A DNA stretch of 64,000 bases from Brevibacillus formosus (GTDB lineage Bacteria > Bacillota > Bacilli > Brevibacillales > Brevibacillaceae), in assembly GCF_003013405.1 (NCBI RefSeq), contig NZ_PXZL01000002.1, positions 39,417-103,416 of the forward strand, given 5' to 3'. This document shows, one piece after another, positions 53,450-62,104 of this stretch; positions within the stretch are counted from its first letter, which is position 1; each line of letters starts with the position of its first letter. The position numbers and the translations under genes were made by a program. Below the pieces are notes generated by a model that made no database searches, was not told where the DNA came from, and was given only the letters and a program-made list of their open reading frames with translations.

Positions 53450-53480
53450 TTGTTTACATCCGCAAAAAGGTGGGATATCC

Positions 53481-54752
53481 ATGGAGCACATTGGAAGCGT
53501 CATTATTTACATCATCATGTTATGTGCAGTAATTGGTGCCATTGCCGCGATTCGCAACAGCGATGAGGGTCTCGGTAAGGAGTTCATGGAAGGGATTCAC
53601 TCAACAGGTTACATCTTCGTTCCTGCTGCCGGTATTATGGCGTCCCTCCCGTACATCTCTTGGTTCGTAGAAAAAGCGGTATCACCCATCTTCAACAAAA
53701 TTGGAGCAGATCCTGCGATTGCGGCAACTGCGATTCTCGCATCTGACATGGGTGGCTATCAGTTGGCTAACCTCCTGAAAACCTCCACGGAAGGTTGGGT
53801 TATGGCGATGATCGTCGGTCTGATGGCCGGTGCTACGATCGTGTTCTCCATCCCAATGGGACTTGCTATGTTGGACAAGCGCGACCATAAATACATGGCG
53901 CTTGGCGTAATGTCCGGTATTTTGACAGTTCCGATTGGTGCTTTTATCTCCAGCGCTATTCTTGTTTTGACAAATGCAGAGGTTCGCAATGAAATCTCGA
54001 CGAACGCTGAATCGACTTATGCCTTTGCTATTGGCTTCGGACAGGTACTTCTGAACCTTTCACCGATTTTGTTCTTTGTATTAGCGATTGCTGCTGGTCT
54101 GCGCTTCCTGCCAGACCTGATGATTCGTGCCTTTATGATCTTCGGAAAAACGATGGACGCTGGTATCAAGCTCGTACTCGTTTTCTCGATCGTGCAACAC
54201 TTTACTGGCATCTTTACAAAAATTTTCGGAGCTTGGGGCTTCGATCCGATTATCGCCGATCCAACCGACCAATACCGTGCGTTGGAGACCGCTGGTTACA
54301 TCGGTATCATGCTCGCAGGTGCGTTCCCAATGGTTTACATGCTGCGTAAATATGCAGCGAAGCCACTCGAAGTATTGGGTAATAAGCTGGGCATGAGCCC
54401 TTCTGGTAGTGCAGGCTTGCTCGCAACGAGCGCGAACATCCTGGCGATGTTCCGTCTCATTCGTTCCATGCCGCCAAAAGACAAGGTTATCAACATTTCC
54501 TTCGGGGTTTGTTCCGCTTTCTTGCTAGGTGACCACTTGTCCTTCTCGGCAAACTTCCAACCAAACATTATCTTGCCGGTCATGCTCGGTAAATTGGGCG
54601 CAGGTATTATCGGGATTGCTTTTGCTTACTGGCTGTCCGTACCGAAAGCCCTTGAACTGGAAAAACAAGATCGTGCTGCGGGAATTATCGGTCCAGATGA
54701 GTACTTGGATAATCACAACGCTCAGGCTGAAGTTGCAGCAACCAAACAATAA
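53481..54752 (+). CDS. eutH: Ethanolamine transporter EutH
   Basis: A 423-residue polytopic membrane protein with about ten helices. Recognised from EutH-type segments: GYIFVPAAGIMASLPYISWF, DPAIAATAILASDMGGYQLA, MLDKRDHKYMALGVMSGILT, and AFLLGDHLSFSANFQPN. EutH carries ethanolamine into the cell. ATG at 53481 has AGGTGG upstream. It stands alone; no other eut gene is in the window, so ethanolamine ammonia-lyase and EutVW must be elsewhere. Confidence 0.9.
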   Translation: MEHIGSVIIYIIMLCAVIGAIAAIRNSDEGLGKEFMEGIHSTGYIFVPAAGIMASLPYISWFVEKAVSPIFNKIGADPAIAATAILASDMGGYQLANLLKTSTEGWVMAMIVGLMAGATIVFSIPMGLAMLDKRDHKYMALGVMSGILTVPIGAFISSAILVLTNAEVRNEISTNAESTYAFAIGFGQVLLNLSPILFFVLAIAAGLRFLPDLMIRAFMIFGKTMDAGIKLVLVFSIVQHFTGIFTKIFGAWGFDPIIADPTDQYRALETAGYIGIMLAGAFPMVYMLRKYAAKPLEVLGNKLGMSPSGSAGLLATSANILAMFRLIRSMPPKDKVINISFGVCSAFLLGDHLSFSANFQPNIILPVMLGKLGAGIIGIAFAYWLSVPKALELEKQDRAAGIIGPDEYLDNHNAQAEVAATKQ

Positions 54753-54756
54753 AAGC

Positions 54757-54788
54757 TAAAGAGCGGTCCTTCGTGGGCCGCTCTTTCC
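54757..54788. terminator. Bidirectional terminator after eutH
   Basis: AGAGCGGTCC / GGGCCGCTCTTT stem-loop ending just before the stop of the convergent DUF2625 gene. Confidence 0.8.
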
Positions 54789-54789
54789 T

Positions 54790-55434
54790 TTACACAGCTT
54801 TCTTGCTCATCTCCCAAATTTCCAATGCAGGTACCGGCTTTTTGAAGCACCCATCCATCGTTAATTCACGAGCTTCTTTTGACCACAAAAAAGGATAGAT
54901 TGCGAACATTTCATCGCCTTTTAGCTTGGAAACGTCCTTCTCCCAATCCTTCCAGAAAAATGTCTCGTAAAACGTATGGATATCCCCGGTCATTGCCCAG
55001 TGCAAAAAGTCAGTATAGCCAATTTCAAGATCCTCCCACGCAAGACTGTCCGGAGCGAAATACCATATACCGCCAACCGAATCCGGAAACATTCCACCAT
55101 TGATCGCAAAGAACCCTCCTATGACATCGTCTGCTACCAGCAGCATCCCGTCCAAGCCACATTGCTGATTCAAAGAAGTGATGGAACGAGGTAAATGAGG
55201 ATGGCCAGACCCTAGAATCCGTAGCCAGCCTTGGTGAATCAGAATCCCGCCAGTTTCAAAAGCGACAGCACCTAGAGTTGACCTCGTCGTCACTTGTAAC
55301 TCAACAAGCTGTTTTTTCCCCTTCTCCTGTTCAGATGGAAGAAGGGTAATTTTGCGCTCTGATGCTGACTGCCATTTTGTTATTTCTTCCATCGCTGAAT
55401 CCTTTTCGCAGTACAATTCCTCGAAGCTTTTCAT
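54790..55434 (-). CDS. DUF2625 family protein
   Basis: A 214-residue soluble protein. Recognised by GAVAFETGGILIHQGWLRIL, LLVADDVIGGFFAINGGMF and GIWYFAPDSLAWEDLEIGYT, the pattern of the DUF2625 (YwqL-like) family. Function unknown. Start at ATG 55434 (KSFEELY). Downstream of ynfA and probably cotranscribed. Confidence 0.8.
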   Translation of the reverse strand: MKSFEELYCEKDSAMEEITKWQSASERKITLLPSEQEKGKKQLVELQVTTRSTLGAVAFETGGILIHQGWLRILGSGHPHLPRSITSLNQQCGLDGMLLVADDVIGGFFAINGGMFPDSVGGIWYFAPDSLAWEDLEIGYTDFLHWAMTGDIHTFYETFFWKDWEKDVSKLKGDEMFAIYPFLWSKEARELTMDGCFKKPVPALEIWEMSKKAV

Positions 55435-55453
55435 TTCAGCCTCCACTCCCAAG

Positions 55454-55780
55454 CTATTGGCGCGGCGCCCATAAGATGACGCTCACTCCGACCAAACAGA
55501 TGATAGCGCCCACCCAATCATACAAATCGGGTGTCTTTTTATCCACCAACCATCCCCAAAAAACCGCAAGAATGATAAAAACCCCTCCATAGGCGGCATA
55601 TACCCGCCCAAAGGAAGGGAAGCTTTGAAGCGTAGGAATGATTCCGTACAATACCAGGATCAGTGCCCCGACGATACCGTACCAGTATGGCTTGGACTCC
55701 TTTAGCCACAGCCATACCAAATATCCCCCGCCGATTTCCGCCAATCCCGCCAAAATAAACAATAGTATCGATGCTGTCAT
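55454..55780 (-). CDS. YnfA family (UPF0060) membrane protein
   Basis: A 108-residue protein with four membrane helices and the YnfA motifs [19 protein letters not shown] and [20 protein letters not shown]. Resembles small multidrug resistance (SMR) transporters in size and topology; export activity is reported for some relatives. Confidence 0.9.
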   Translation of the reverse strand: MTASILLFILAGLAEIGGGYLVWLWLKESKPYWYGIVGALILVLYGIIPTLQSFPSFGRVYAAYGGVFIILAVFWGWLVDKKTPDLYDWVGAIICLVGVSVILWAPRQ

Positions 55781-55863
55781 TCATGTCTCCTCTTTTCCTA
55801 TCAAAACGAGTAAGCGCAAAGATCACGTCTATTGGCTCGCCATGACGGACGCATCCTCAAAAT

Positions 55864-56349
55864 CTATCCTTGCTGGGCAGCCTGTGGAGAGCAGCATAGA
55901 TCTCCTTTGCCCGACTCAAGTGCAGATTTCAGGCTCCCCAGAACATGAGACCAAGCCGTTTCGTGCCAGCCCCGAGCCTTTTCCCACTCCTCTCCCTCTT
56001 TCCAACCGAAATGCTCGACCAATACTTGCGTTTTCCCCTCTGCTTCAGACAAGGTGACAAGCACATAAGTCAAAGCATCCTCGTGATTCATAGTATCTGC
56101 GAATTCATCCGGTCCCTTCCATGTAAAGCCCAGGCGCTCCTTCGGTTCAAAATGGGTAATGATGCAACCTTTCGTCCCCATCTGGTCGCGATTGGCTGGA
56201 TGGAAGTACAATTCGTACGCTCCGCCCAGGTACGGCTCAATCGTTGCATCAGGCGCAAACCATTGAACAAGCCGTTCCTTTCGTGTCCATGCCCACCAAA
56301 CCAGCTCTATAGATGATGATACTTCTATCTCCGCTTTCAAGAAACCCAT
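55864..56349 (-). CDS. SRPBCC/AHSA1 domain protein
   Basis: A 161-residue START-like fold protein: VSSSIELVWWAWTRKERLVQ, WFAPDATIEPYLGGAYELYF, FEPKERLGFTWKGPDEF and HFGWKEGEEWEKARGWHETA. Activator-of-Hsp90-type SRPBCC proteins bind hydrophobic ligands; specific role unknown. ATG at 56349 has GGGGGG upstream. Confidence 0.87.
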   Translation of the reverse strand: MGFLKAEIEVSSSIELVWWAWTRKERLVQWFAPDATIEPYLGGAYELYFHPANRDQMGTKGCIITHFEPKERLGFTWKGPDEFADTMNHEDALTYVLVTLSEAEGKTQVLVEHFGWKEGEEWEKARGWHETAWSHVLGSLKSALESGKGDLCCSPQAAQQG

Positions 56350-56587
56350 GGAATATCCCCCCAACTATTTTCCTAACAGTTTGAAAATAGCAATTTCTGT
56401 ATAACCAGTCAATACAGATCACTCACTTCAACATTCACGCCCGAACGAGATTTCAAGCGTATTAATGAGTCTGAACAAGTCTGAATGGAATATTTTTTAC
56501 TAAAAAGTGCAATTATGCAGTAATCGCATAAGAATGAATGCTATAATAGCTAAGTAAGTAAAAAATTTCACAATGGGGAGAGGAACG

Positions 56588-57469
56588 ATGGAACAACCAC
56601 TTGCAAAATCGGCTCATCAGAAATTACCCATTGGAAAATTGCTCAAGAGGATCTTCGGTATCCTGATTGGTGCTTCCCTGTTCTCGGTAGCGCTCGAGAT
56701 TTTTCTCGTACCGAACAATATTATCGACGGTGGAATCGTAGGTATCTCGATCATTACCTCGCATCTGTCTGGAATCCCTCTTGGCGTTTTCCTGTTTGTG
56801 CTTAACTTGCCCTTCTTGATCATAGGGTACAAGCAAATCGGAAAAACGTTTGCACTCTCAACCCTCTTCGGGGTTACGATCATGTCAATCGGAACGACAC
56901 TCCTTCACCCTGTCGAAGGGCTAACGGATGATCCCCTGCTTGCAGCTGTTTTTGGCGGCATCCTTCTCGGGATTGGTGTAGGACTCGTTCTCCGTTATGG
57001 AGGCTCTCTGGACGGTACAGAGATCGTCGCTGTACTGCTTAACAAGAAATCTCCGTTCTCCGTTGGTGAGATCGTAATGTTCATGAACTTATTCATTTTG
57101 AGCAGTGCCGGATTTGTATTCGGTTGGGATCGCGCGATGTACTCGCTGATCGCCTATTACATTGCATTCAAAATGATCGATCTGACCATCGAAGGCTTCC
57201 AGGAGTCGAAAGCGGTATGGATCATTAGCGACAATCACAAGGATTTGGGAGATGCGATTGTTGCTCGTCTGGGCCGTGGCGTTACCTATTTGAATGGGGA
57301 AGGCGGCTATACCGGAGACGACAAGAAAGTGATTTTCTGCATCATTACGCGTTTGGAAGAAGCCAAGCTGAAGCTGATCGTGGAAGAAGTGGACCCGAAT
57401 GCCTTCCTGGCTGTCGGCAATATTCACGATGTGCGCGGTGGGCAGTTTAAGAAGAAAGCGATTCATTAA
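56588..57469 (+). CDS. YitT family membrane protein
   Basis: A 293-residue protein: five or six membrane helices (residues about 20-190; NIIDGGIVGISIITSHLSGI and GGSLDGTEIVAVLLNKKSPF are the family motifs) followed by a cytoplasmic DUF2179 domain (GRGVTYLNGEGGYTGDDKKV). ATG at 56588 has GGGGAGAGG upstream. Function unknown, widespread in Firmicutes. Confidence 0.9.
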   Translation: MEQPLAKSAHQKLPIGKLLKRIFGILIGASLFSVALEIFLVPNNIIDGGIVGISIITSHLSGIPLGVFLFVLNLPFLIIGYKQIGKTFALSTLFGVTIMSIGTTLLHPVEGLTDDPLLAAVFGGILLGIGVGLVLRYGGSLDGTEIVAVLLNKKSPFSVGEIVMFMNLFILSSAGFVFGWDRAMYSLIAYYIAFKMIDLTIEGFQESKAVWIISDNHKDLGDAIVARLGRGVTYLNGEGGYTGDDKKVIFCIITRLEEAKLKLIVEEVDPNAFLAVGNIHDVRGGQFKKKAIH

Positions 57470-57481
57470 ACGAAAAAAATG

Positions 57482-57530
57482 TACCCTATAGAGTGGGCGT
57501 TGGGGAACGTCTGTCTATAGGGTATTTTTT
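57482..57530 (+). terminator. Terminator of the yitT-like gene
   Basis: TACCCTATAG / CTATAGGGTA outer stem with an inner ACGTTC-type pairing and a six-base T run. Confidence 0.85.
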
Positions 57531-57698
57531 GTATGTTAATAATTTATCGTAATATTTTCAAAGACTTTCTTTTGTCTATCTGACTTATTGTTTTTTACAT
57601 TGATTTCATAATGATGGGATTTATAATAATCGTATTTTTTATACTGTTTATCGCTGGGAATTGAAAAGAACCAAGCAATTGATATCAATGGTATAAAA

Positions 57699-58106
57699 TT
57701 ACTTGGTGCGATTAATGGTTATATTCTCATCTGGCAATGCTAACAATTTTTTCAATAACAACATCTCTTGGAATGTACCCACCATTAAAACACCAGGTAT
57801 TTTTTTTAGTAGACTTGATGCCCCTTGTAAGGTAAGGTTTAATGCACTGCGTAAATTTTTTAGAATTTGGGCTTTATTCTCCACAGGCTTCAGAACGAAA
57901 AATTCCCATTCTCCCTCTTGTTCTAGAATTGCTTTTCTTACTTCATTTGGAGTAGGGTCCCCCCAATCATCACTTACAACTTCATTTCCGCATTTTGTAC
58001 AACTGTAGGCTTCACTCCAAGCAATTGTATCGTTTACTATATATTGTTTTACGTGTATATCGACTTTTTCTCCACAACTAGCGCATATGTCTCTCATTAC
58101 AGCCAT
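57699..58106 (-). CDS. Zinc-ribbon / L7L12-like protein, candidate immunity protein 2
   Basis: A 135-residue protein. Residues 1-40 form a two-CxxC zinc ribbon (RDICASCGEKVD ... SCTKCGNEV). The C-terminal 50 residues (QILKNLRSALNLTLQGASSL, LKKIPGVLMVGTF) follow the hydrophobic pattern of the ribosomal L7/L12 C-terminal domain. It lies 44 bases downstream of an orphan toxin-like fragment. Position and its likeness to the small gene after the large VgrG-like toxin suggest an immunity role; this is inference. AT-rich. Confidence 0.6.
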   Translation of the reverse strand: MAVMRDICASCGEKVDIHVKQYIVNDTIAWSEAYSCTKCGNEVVSDDWGDPTPNEVRKAILEQEGEWEFFVLKPVENKAQILKNLRSALNLTLQGASSLLKKIPGVLMVGTFQEMLLLKKLLALPDENITINRTK

Positions 58107-58149
58107 TTCATTTAACATATCCTTTCATTTATCTAGCCAAAGCCTCTGC

Positions 58150-58520
58150 CTAATTTCGTCTAGCAGTTCCAGTACGGTTTACATATGCGATATCGAGATA
58201 CGGTTGCTTCGAATGATATGCCTCATACAATCTATTTGCATATAATTTATATGAGTCGCCATTAATGATAGTCGCAATGACGGATTGAATCAGGGCCTTC
58301 TTGATGTACCTTGGCTGATAAAGTCTCAGGAAGAAATGAACCTTTTCTCGTATCGTATAGTCAATATAACCCGATGACCCGCCAATAAACATACTGGAAC
58401 CGAGACTCAATGTTGTTTGGCCTCCCGTCATGGGGATAACTGCTCCTCCACCGATCCCCGCGGCTGGACCAAATATAGCTCCGCATATCGTACCAATCAC
58501 GGCTCCTTGTGTGGCGCTTT
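58150..58520 (-). pseudogene. Orphan VgrG-toxin C-terminal cassette (pre-toxin region with a different tail)
   Basis: The segment 58362-58520 is a close copy (about 90 percent by eye) of 59826-59990, which encodes the glycine-zipper region of the large VgrG-like toxin (ICGAIFGPAAGIGGGAVIPM, TTLSLGS-MFIGGSSGYIDY). After YIDY the sequences diverge completely: the large protein continues VGRELWDGRT, this one TIREKVHFFLRLYQPRYIKK and ends TGTARRN about 45 residues later. There is no ribosome site or N-terminal spike part. It looks like a displaced, silent toxin tip able to recombine into the full-length gene. Confidence 0.75.
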
Positions 58521-58568
58521 TTAAATTGTTGAAAGGACTGTTCGGATTGTTGTACAGCCCGTCACTTT

Positions 58569-58629
58569 CGCCTGTTGACCCGCCACATCGGGAAAGTACA
58601 GGCTGACTTACGTGCTCACCTGAGGCATG
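58569..58629 (-). repeat. Relic of the VgrG spike domain
   Basis: About 61 bases match 60627-60689 at roughly 83 percent by eye, including GCATCGGGAAAGTACAGGCT-type core (here ACATCGGGAAAGTACAGGCT). That part of the full gene encodes QVGTQASLYFPDATGKQA. Between it and the pre-toxin copy, most of the intervening 600 bases are missing, so the orphan arose by duplication plus internal deletion. Confidence 0.7.
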
Positions 58630-58832
58630 TAAAAAGGCTCATTCCTCCCTATTATTTAAGTTGGAATAAACCTTTGAAATTTTATCAATCGTATATTGTT
58701 ATGATTTACTATGGATTTTCCCCACTCGTTAATTTACTTGGAAAAGTCGGTACACAACTGGGCTATCTATGTTATAGAGTGTAACTTTACTGAATATCCC
58801 CCACCAAGTTTGTATTAACCGATCACTTCTCA

Positions 58833-59183
58833 CTAATATGGCCAGTCCGGTCTAATATTGTATATCAAATGGTTTGTATCTAGGAGTTCTTTTATTTCTG
58901 ATACTTGGTTTGCTTTTCCTTTAAAAATAAGTGGTTCATCTTGCATCAAAGTGGCTCTTGTACTCAAAAAATTCTTCCCAGAAATTTTTGAAACAACCTT
59001 TATATGCTCTGAATCTTTAGGATTTCCGTTCTTTAAATAAACATAAAAATCCGTTTCATCTAGTAAAATTGGAGAAATCCTCGTTGATACTACTGACCAA
59101 GAACAGTTTGGACAAATCATACCAATAGTACTATCACCCTGTAGTTTTTGAAGAACAGCACCACATTTCTCACATGTAAACAT
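58833..59183 (-). CDS. Zinc-ribbon / L7L12-like protein, candidate immunity protein 1
   Basis: A 116-residue protein: zinc ribbon at the N-terminus (FTCEKCGAVLQ ... MICPNCSWSV) and a C-terminal segment (HIKVVSKISGKNFLSTRATL, then PLIFKGKANQVSEIKELL) with the L7/L12-like hydrophobic pattern. It begins 24 bases after the stop of the VgrG-like toxin and is in the same direction, where an immunity gene is expected. ATG at 59183 is preferred over the upstream start at 59192 by similarity to other zinc-ribbon starts; neither has a strong ribosome site. Confidence 0.65.
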   Translation of the reverse strand: MFTCEKCGAVLQKLQGDSTIGMICPNCSWSVVSTRISPILLDETDFYVYLKNGNPKDSEHIKVVSKISGKNFLSTRATLMQDEPLIFKGKANQVSEIKELLDTNHLIYNIRPDWPY

Positions 59184-59206
59184 ACTTCTCAATCACTCCC
59201 AACTAA

Positions 59207-61672
59207 TTATTTGTATCCTGGTTTAAATGTCGTGAACTTCCCTGTCTTACTCAAATCCGGCAAGTTGGGATTTAATACCATTCTAGGAGCAACAACTATC
59301 GTTCCATCTGGATATGCCCAAATTGTATTATTGGGAGCTTTTACTTCTACATTAAGTTTATTTGCAAGATTCTGTGCAAAGCCTTGATAGCTCATACCAG
59401 TTTCACACGAAAGCAATCTAATATTCTGACCTTTATATCCTGGAGATTGTTGTATGAGACGGGCGGCAACTCTATGATCAACCAGTATAGTTCCTCGTGA
59501 TGTCTGTATTTGTATTTTTTTAGGGGAACCATGAGCGATTACATCAAAGAAGCCATCTGGATCAATATCCTTTCTATTTGACACGTTATTAAAATACCTA
59601 AAATCAGGACTCTCAAATATTGCCTGTCCGGCAGATACACCACCAGCATCACTCGGCACCTCGCTCTTCGGCGCAGCTCCGCCTTTGCCCATTCCCTTAA
59701 TCTTGCTAAGTCCTTGCGATAGCCAGGACGCTCCAAGCGTGAAGCCACCTCCTAGCACAGCTCCAAACGCAAAAGATTCTAATGCTTTGCCTGCATCCGG
59801 AGTCCGCCCATCCCACAGTTCACGTCCCACATAGTCAATATAACCCGATGACCCGCCAATAAACATACCGGAGCCAAGACTCAATGTTGTTTGGCCTCCC
59901 GTCATGGGGATAACCGCTCCTCCGCCTATCCCTGCGGCCGGACCAAATATGGCTCCGCATATCGCACCGATCACGGCTCCTTGTGCGGCGCTCTTTCCGT
60001 AATCGTAAAGACTGCTCATCTTTCCGTTTGCAATATCGGATGAGGCGGTCGCGACAACTCCTCCAATCGCTCCGAGGGCTGCCCCTACCGCTGCTGCCCC
60101 AATAACTGCACCAGCGCCAAACGTGGCTACCGACAATGCCACAAACCCTACTATCGCTACAGCAGCTACCACGCCTACTAACAGCTTCCCCCAGTTAAAC
60201 GGCGGATCAGGCGGTGGTGGCGTTCCTTTCTGCGGTTCATCGTTATATGGCGGAAACGTCGTTCTGTCTCGTCCTTCCGCCTGAACCACAGCCCCGAGAA
60301 AGTGGTATTCACTCTCGATTGTAAACCCGCTCTTCGCACGGGTCTTCTTGGCGAAAAACTGGCTTTGCGCCTGAATCACGATTCGCTTCGGAGTATACAG
60401 CGAAATCTCTTCCTTGGCGTTCATCACCAGCTTTTTGTGGCTAGTCATGGTAATCCCGACTTTGTCGTCAAAGGTCAGCTTCAACGGCTCCTTGTTGCCG
60501 CTAACGATGTTAATCGCAGTAGGCGACAGCTCCAGCTCGCTTCCGTGCTCCGTGCCAAAGTACCGAATGTTCGGGTTGCTTGTCTTCGCACAGCTGTCCC
60601 CGTTTTTGCGCACGCTGCCCAGCACCATTGCCTGTTTGCCCGTCGCATCGGGAAAGTACAGGCTGGCTTGCGTTCCCACCTGTGGCATGCAGTACATCAT
60701 ATTACCTGTTGGCGGGGCGAAAGGGACCCAACATGCCGTGTCCTTTGACTGTTCTTTGTCAATGTCCAGATGAAGCTTGACCTGCTCTCCCTTTACCGCG
60801 AGCACCTTGCCTTCCAGAGAGACTCCGGAGAGCTTCGAATTATGGATTCTCTCCTGCCGAATGCCGTCCAGCCGGGACAAACGATAGGTATAGCGAAAGA
60901 GCCCCTGCTGCATACGGGCGCTCACTGCACTGACAACCATCCGCTTGTTGCGAAACTGGATTTCATCCCCGATCGCGTACCGCTCGCCGGACTCGATCTC
61001 ATAGGTGAAAAAATCCGTATCGTGCAAGTCCGCCGCATCGCCACCCGCTTTTTGGTAGGCCAGCAAATCCTTGCTCGCCGTATACGACACATCGTCCGGC
61101 AGGGTGTAGCTTTTTCCGTATGTCAGTCCGAAAGAAAACCGCGGTGTTGCCTCCATGATATCACTGACGAGAACACCATGAAAATGGCTAGCCAACCGCT
61201 TAAGCAGTTCCCAATCCGTTTCATCGTACTGGATGATCACTTCTCCGATCTTGACCCCATCGCCGATGCTGTTGATCATGTTGTGACCCGGATAGCTCTT
61301 GATCACCTCTTGCACCAGCTTGGGATATGTCATGTCGATCTGCTGAAAGGAACGGCGCTTTTTCTTGATGTCCAACTGAAAACTGCCGGACAGCCCTTCC
61401 AGCTCTATGGTGTACACCCCTTGGGTGTTGGTGATCTGGACGGAGGTCACCAAGCCCTTGAAGATAGTAGCTTCGGTCTCGCCGTCGCTTTCATACAGAT
61501 GAATTTCATCTTCTGAGGCAGCCTGCAGCACAGCGTTTACCTTCTCACTGTCGTCCACGATACCGCGCAGGTGCAGCCACGCGTGTTCATTCGGCCTCCA
61601 TTCCAGCTGTATGTCTTCGATTTGTTTGATCCGGTAAGGTGCTGTTACCCGGATCCGCTCATACCCTGTCAT
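59207..61672 (-). CDS. VgrG-like spike protein with glycine-zipper pre-toxin region and caspase-like C-terminal domain
   Basis: An 821-residue multidomain protein. Residues about 1-460 are VgrG/gpD-like: TGYERIRVTAPYRIKQIEDI, DWELLKRLASHFHGVL, a gp5-type OB domain (VKLHLDIDKEQ ... WVPFAPPTGNMMYCMPQVGT, SLYFPDATGKQAMVLGSV) and a beta-helix-like stretch. A proline linker (GTPPPPDPPFNWGK, about 485) leads to a hydrophobic glycine/alanine-rich region (about 497-657). The last 120 residues contain FDVIAHGSPKKIQIQ and RLLSCETGMSYQGFAQNLA, with His and Cys in a clan-CD (caspase/C80-like) arrangement. ATG 61672 has GGAGG upstream. The architecture is that of an injected polymorphic toxin or autoprocessing tip. 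A contractile apparatus is not in view. Confidence 0.82.
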   Translation of the reverse strand: MTGYERIRVTAPYRIKQIEDIQLEWRPNEHAWLHLRGIVDDSEKVNAVLQAASEDEIHLYESDGETEATIFKGLVTSVQITNTQGVYTIELEGLSGSFQLDIKKKRRSFQQIDMTYPKLVQEVIKSYPGHNMINSIGDGVKIGEVIIQYDETDWELLKRLASHFHGVLVSDIMEATPRFSFGLTYGKSYTLPDDVSYTASKDLLAYQKAGGDAADLHDTDFFTYEIESGERYAIGDEIQFRNKRMVVSAVSARMQQGLFRYTYRLSRLDGIRQERIHNSKLSGVSLEGKVLAVKGEQVKLHLDIDKEQSKDTACWVPFAPPTGNMMYCMPQVGTQASLYFPDATGKQAMVLGSVRKNGDSCAKTSNPNIRYFGTEHGSELELSPTAINIVSGNKEPLKLTFDDKVGITMTSHKKLVMNAKEEISLYTPKRIVIQAQSQFFAKKTRAKSGFTIESEYHFLGAVVQAEGRDRTTFPPYNDEPQKGTPPPPDPPFNWGKLLVGVVAAVAIVGFVALSVATFGAGAVIGAAAVGAALGAIGGVVATASSDIANGKMSSLYDYGKSAAQGAVIGAICGAIFGPAAGIGGGAVIPMTGGQTTLSLGSGMFIGGSSGYIDYVGRELWDGRTPDAGKALESFAFGAVLGGGFTLGASWLSQGLSKIKGMGKGGAAPKSEVPSDAGGVSAGQAIFESPDFRYFNNVSNRKDIDPDGFFDVIAHGSPKKIQIQTSRGTILVDHRVAARLIQQSPGYKGQNIRLLSCETGMSYQGFAQNLANKLNVEVKAPNNTIWAYPDGTIVVAPRMVLNPNLPDLSKTGKFTTFKPGYK

Positions 61673-61695
61673 AGCTCGCCCGCCTCCATGTCGAT

Positions 61696-62094
61696 CTACT
61701 CGTCATGCTGTCCGTCTGAGAAGAACCTGATGACGCCATCGTATCCGCAGATTAGGAGGGAATCGGTTGTCAGAGCTGCCTTGCCTGCCACTTTTGTATC
61801 GTCTTTCACCTTGATCCAAGGAGCGCAGATCGTTGGGGTGCAGGGCTTGCCGGATATGTTCTGCCCGTCTTCTGCAATCAGATAGATAATGGAATTATTT
61901 TGATTGGTTGGACTCTGGCAAATGCCAAAATGCGCGATGTTCTCTACTGGTTTGTAATCCTCTATGTTCATCATTGGTTTTTCGTTCACATACGAGCCGT
62001 GGCTGACAGGCAGGTTAATCCTCCTCTGATGGCTGCCGCAATTGCAGCGCATTTTTGCCCCTCTCACCACATAGCGTGGTCCTTCCTGCATCAT
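61696..62094 (-). CDS. DUF4280 PAAR-like protein
   Basis: A 132-residue protein. YVVRGAKMRCNCGSHQRRIN, HGSYVNEKPMMNIEDYKPVE and NIAHFGICQSPTN are the conserved blocks of DUF4280, a PAAR-like domain that caps spike proteins. Later cysteines (GKPCTPTICAPWIKVKD) match the metal-binding tip of PAAR. ATG at 62094 has GAGGAGG upstream; a second ATG follows at once. It lies 23 bases before the VgrG-like toxin gene. Confidence 0.85.
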   Translation of the reverse strand: MMQEGPRYVVRGAKMRCNCGSHQRRINLPVSHGSYVNEKPMMNIEDYKPVENIAHFGICQSPTNQNNSIIYLIAEDGQNISGKPCTPTICAPWIKVKDDTKVAGKAALTTDSLLICGYDGVIRFFSDGQHDE

Positions 62095-62104
62095 CGACCC
62101 TCCT

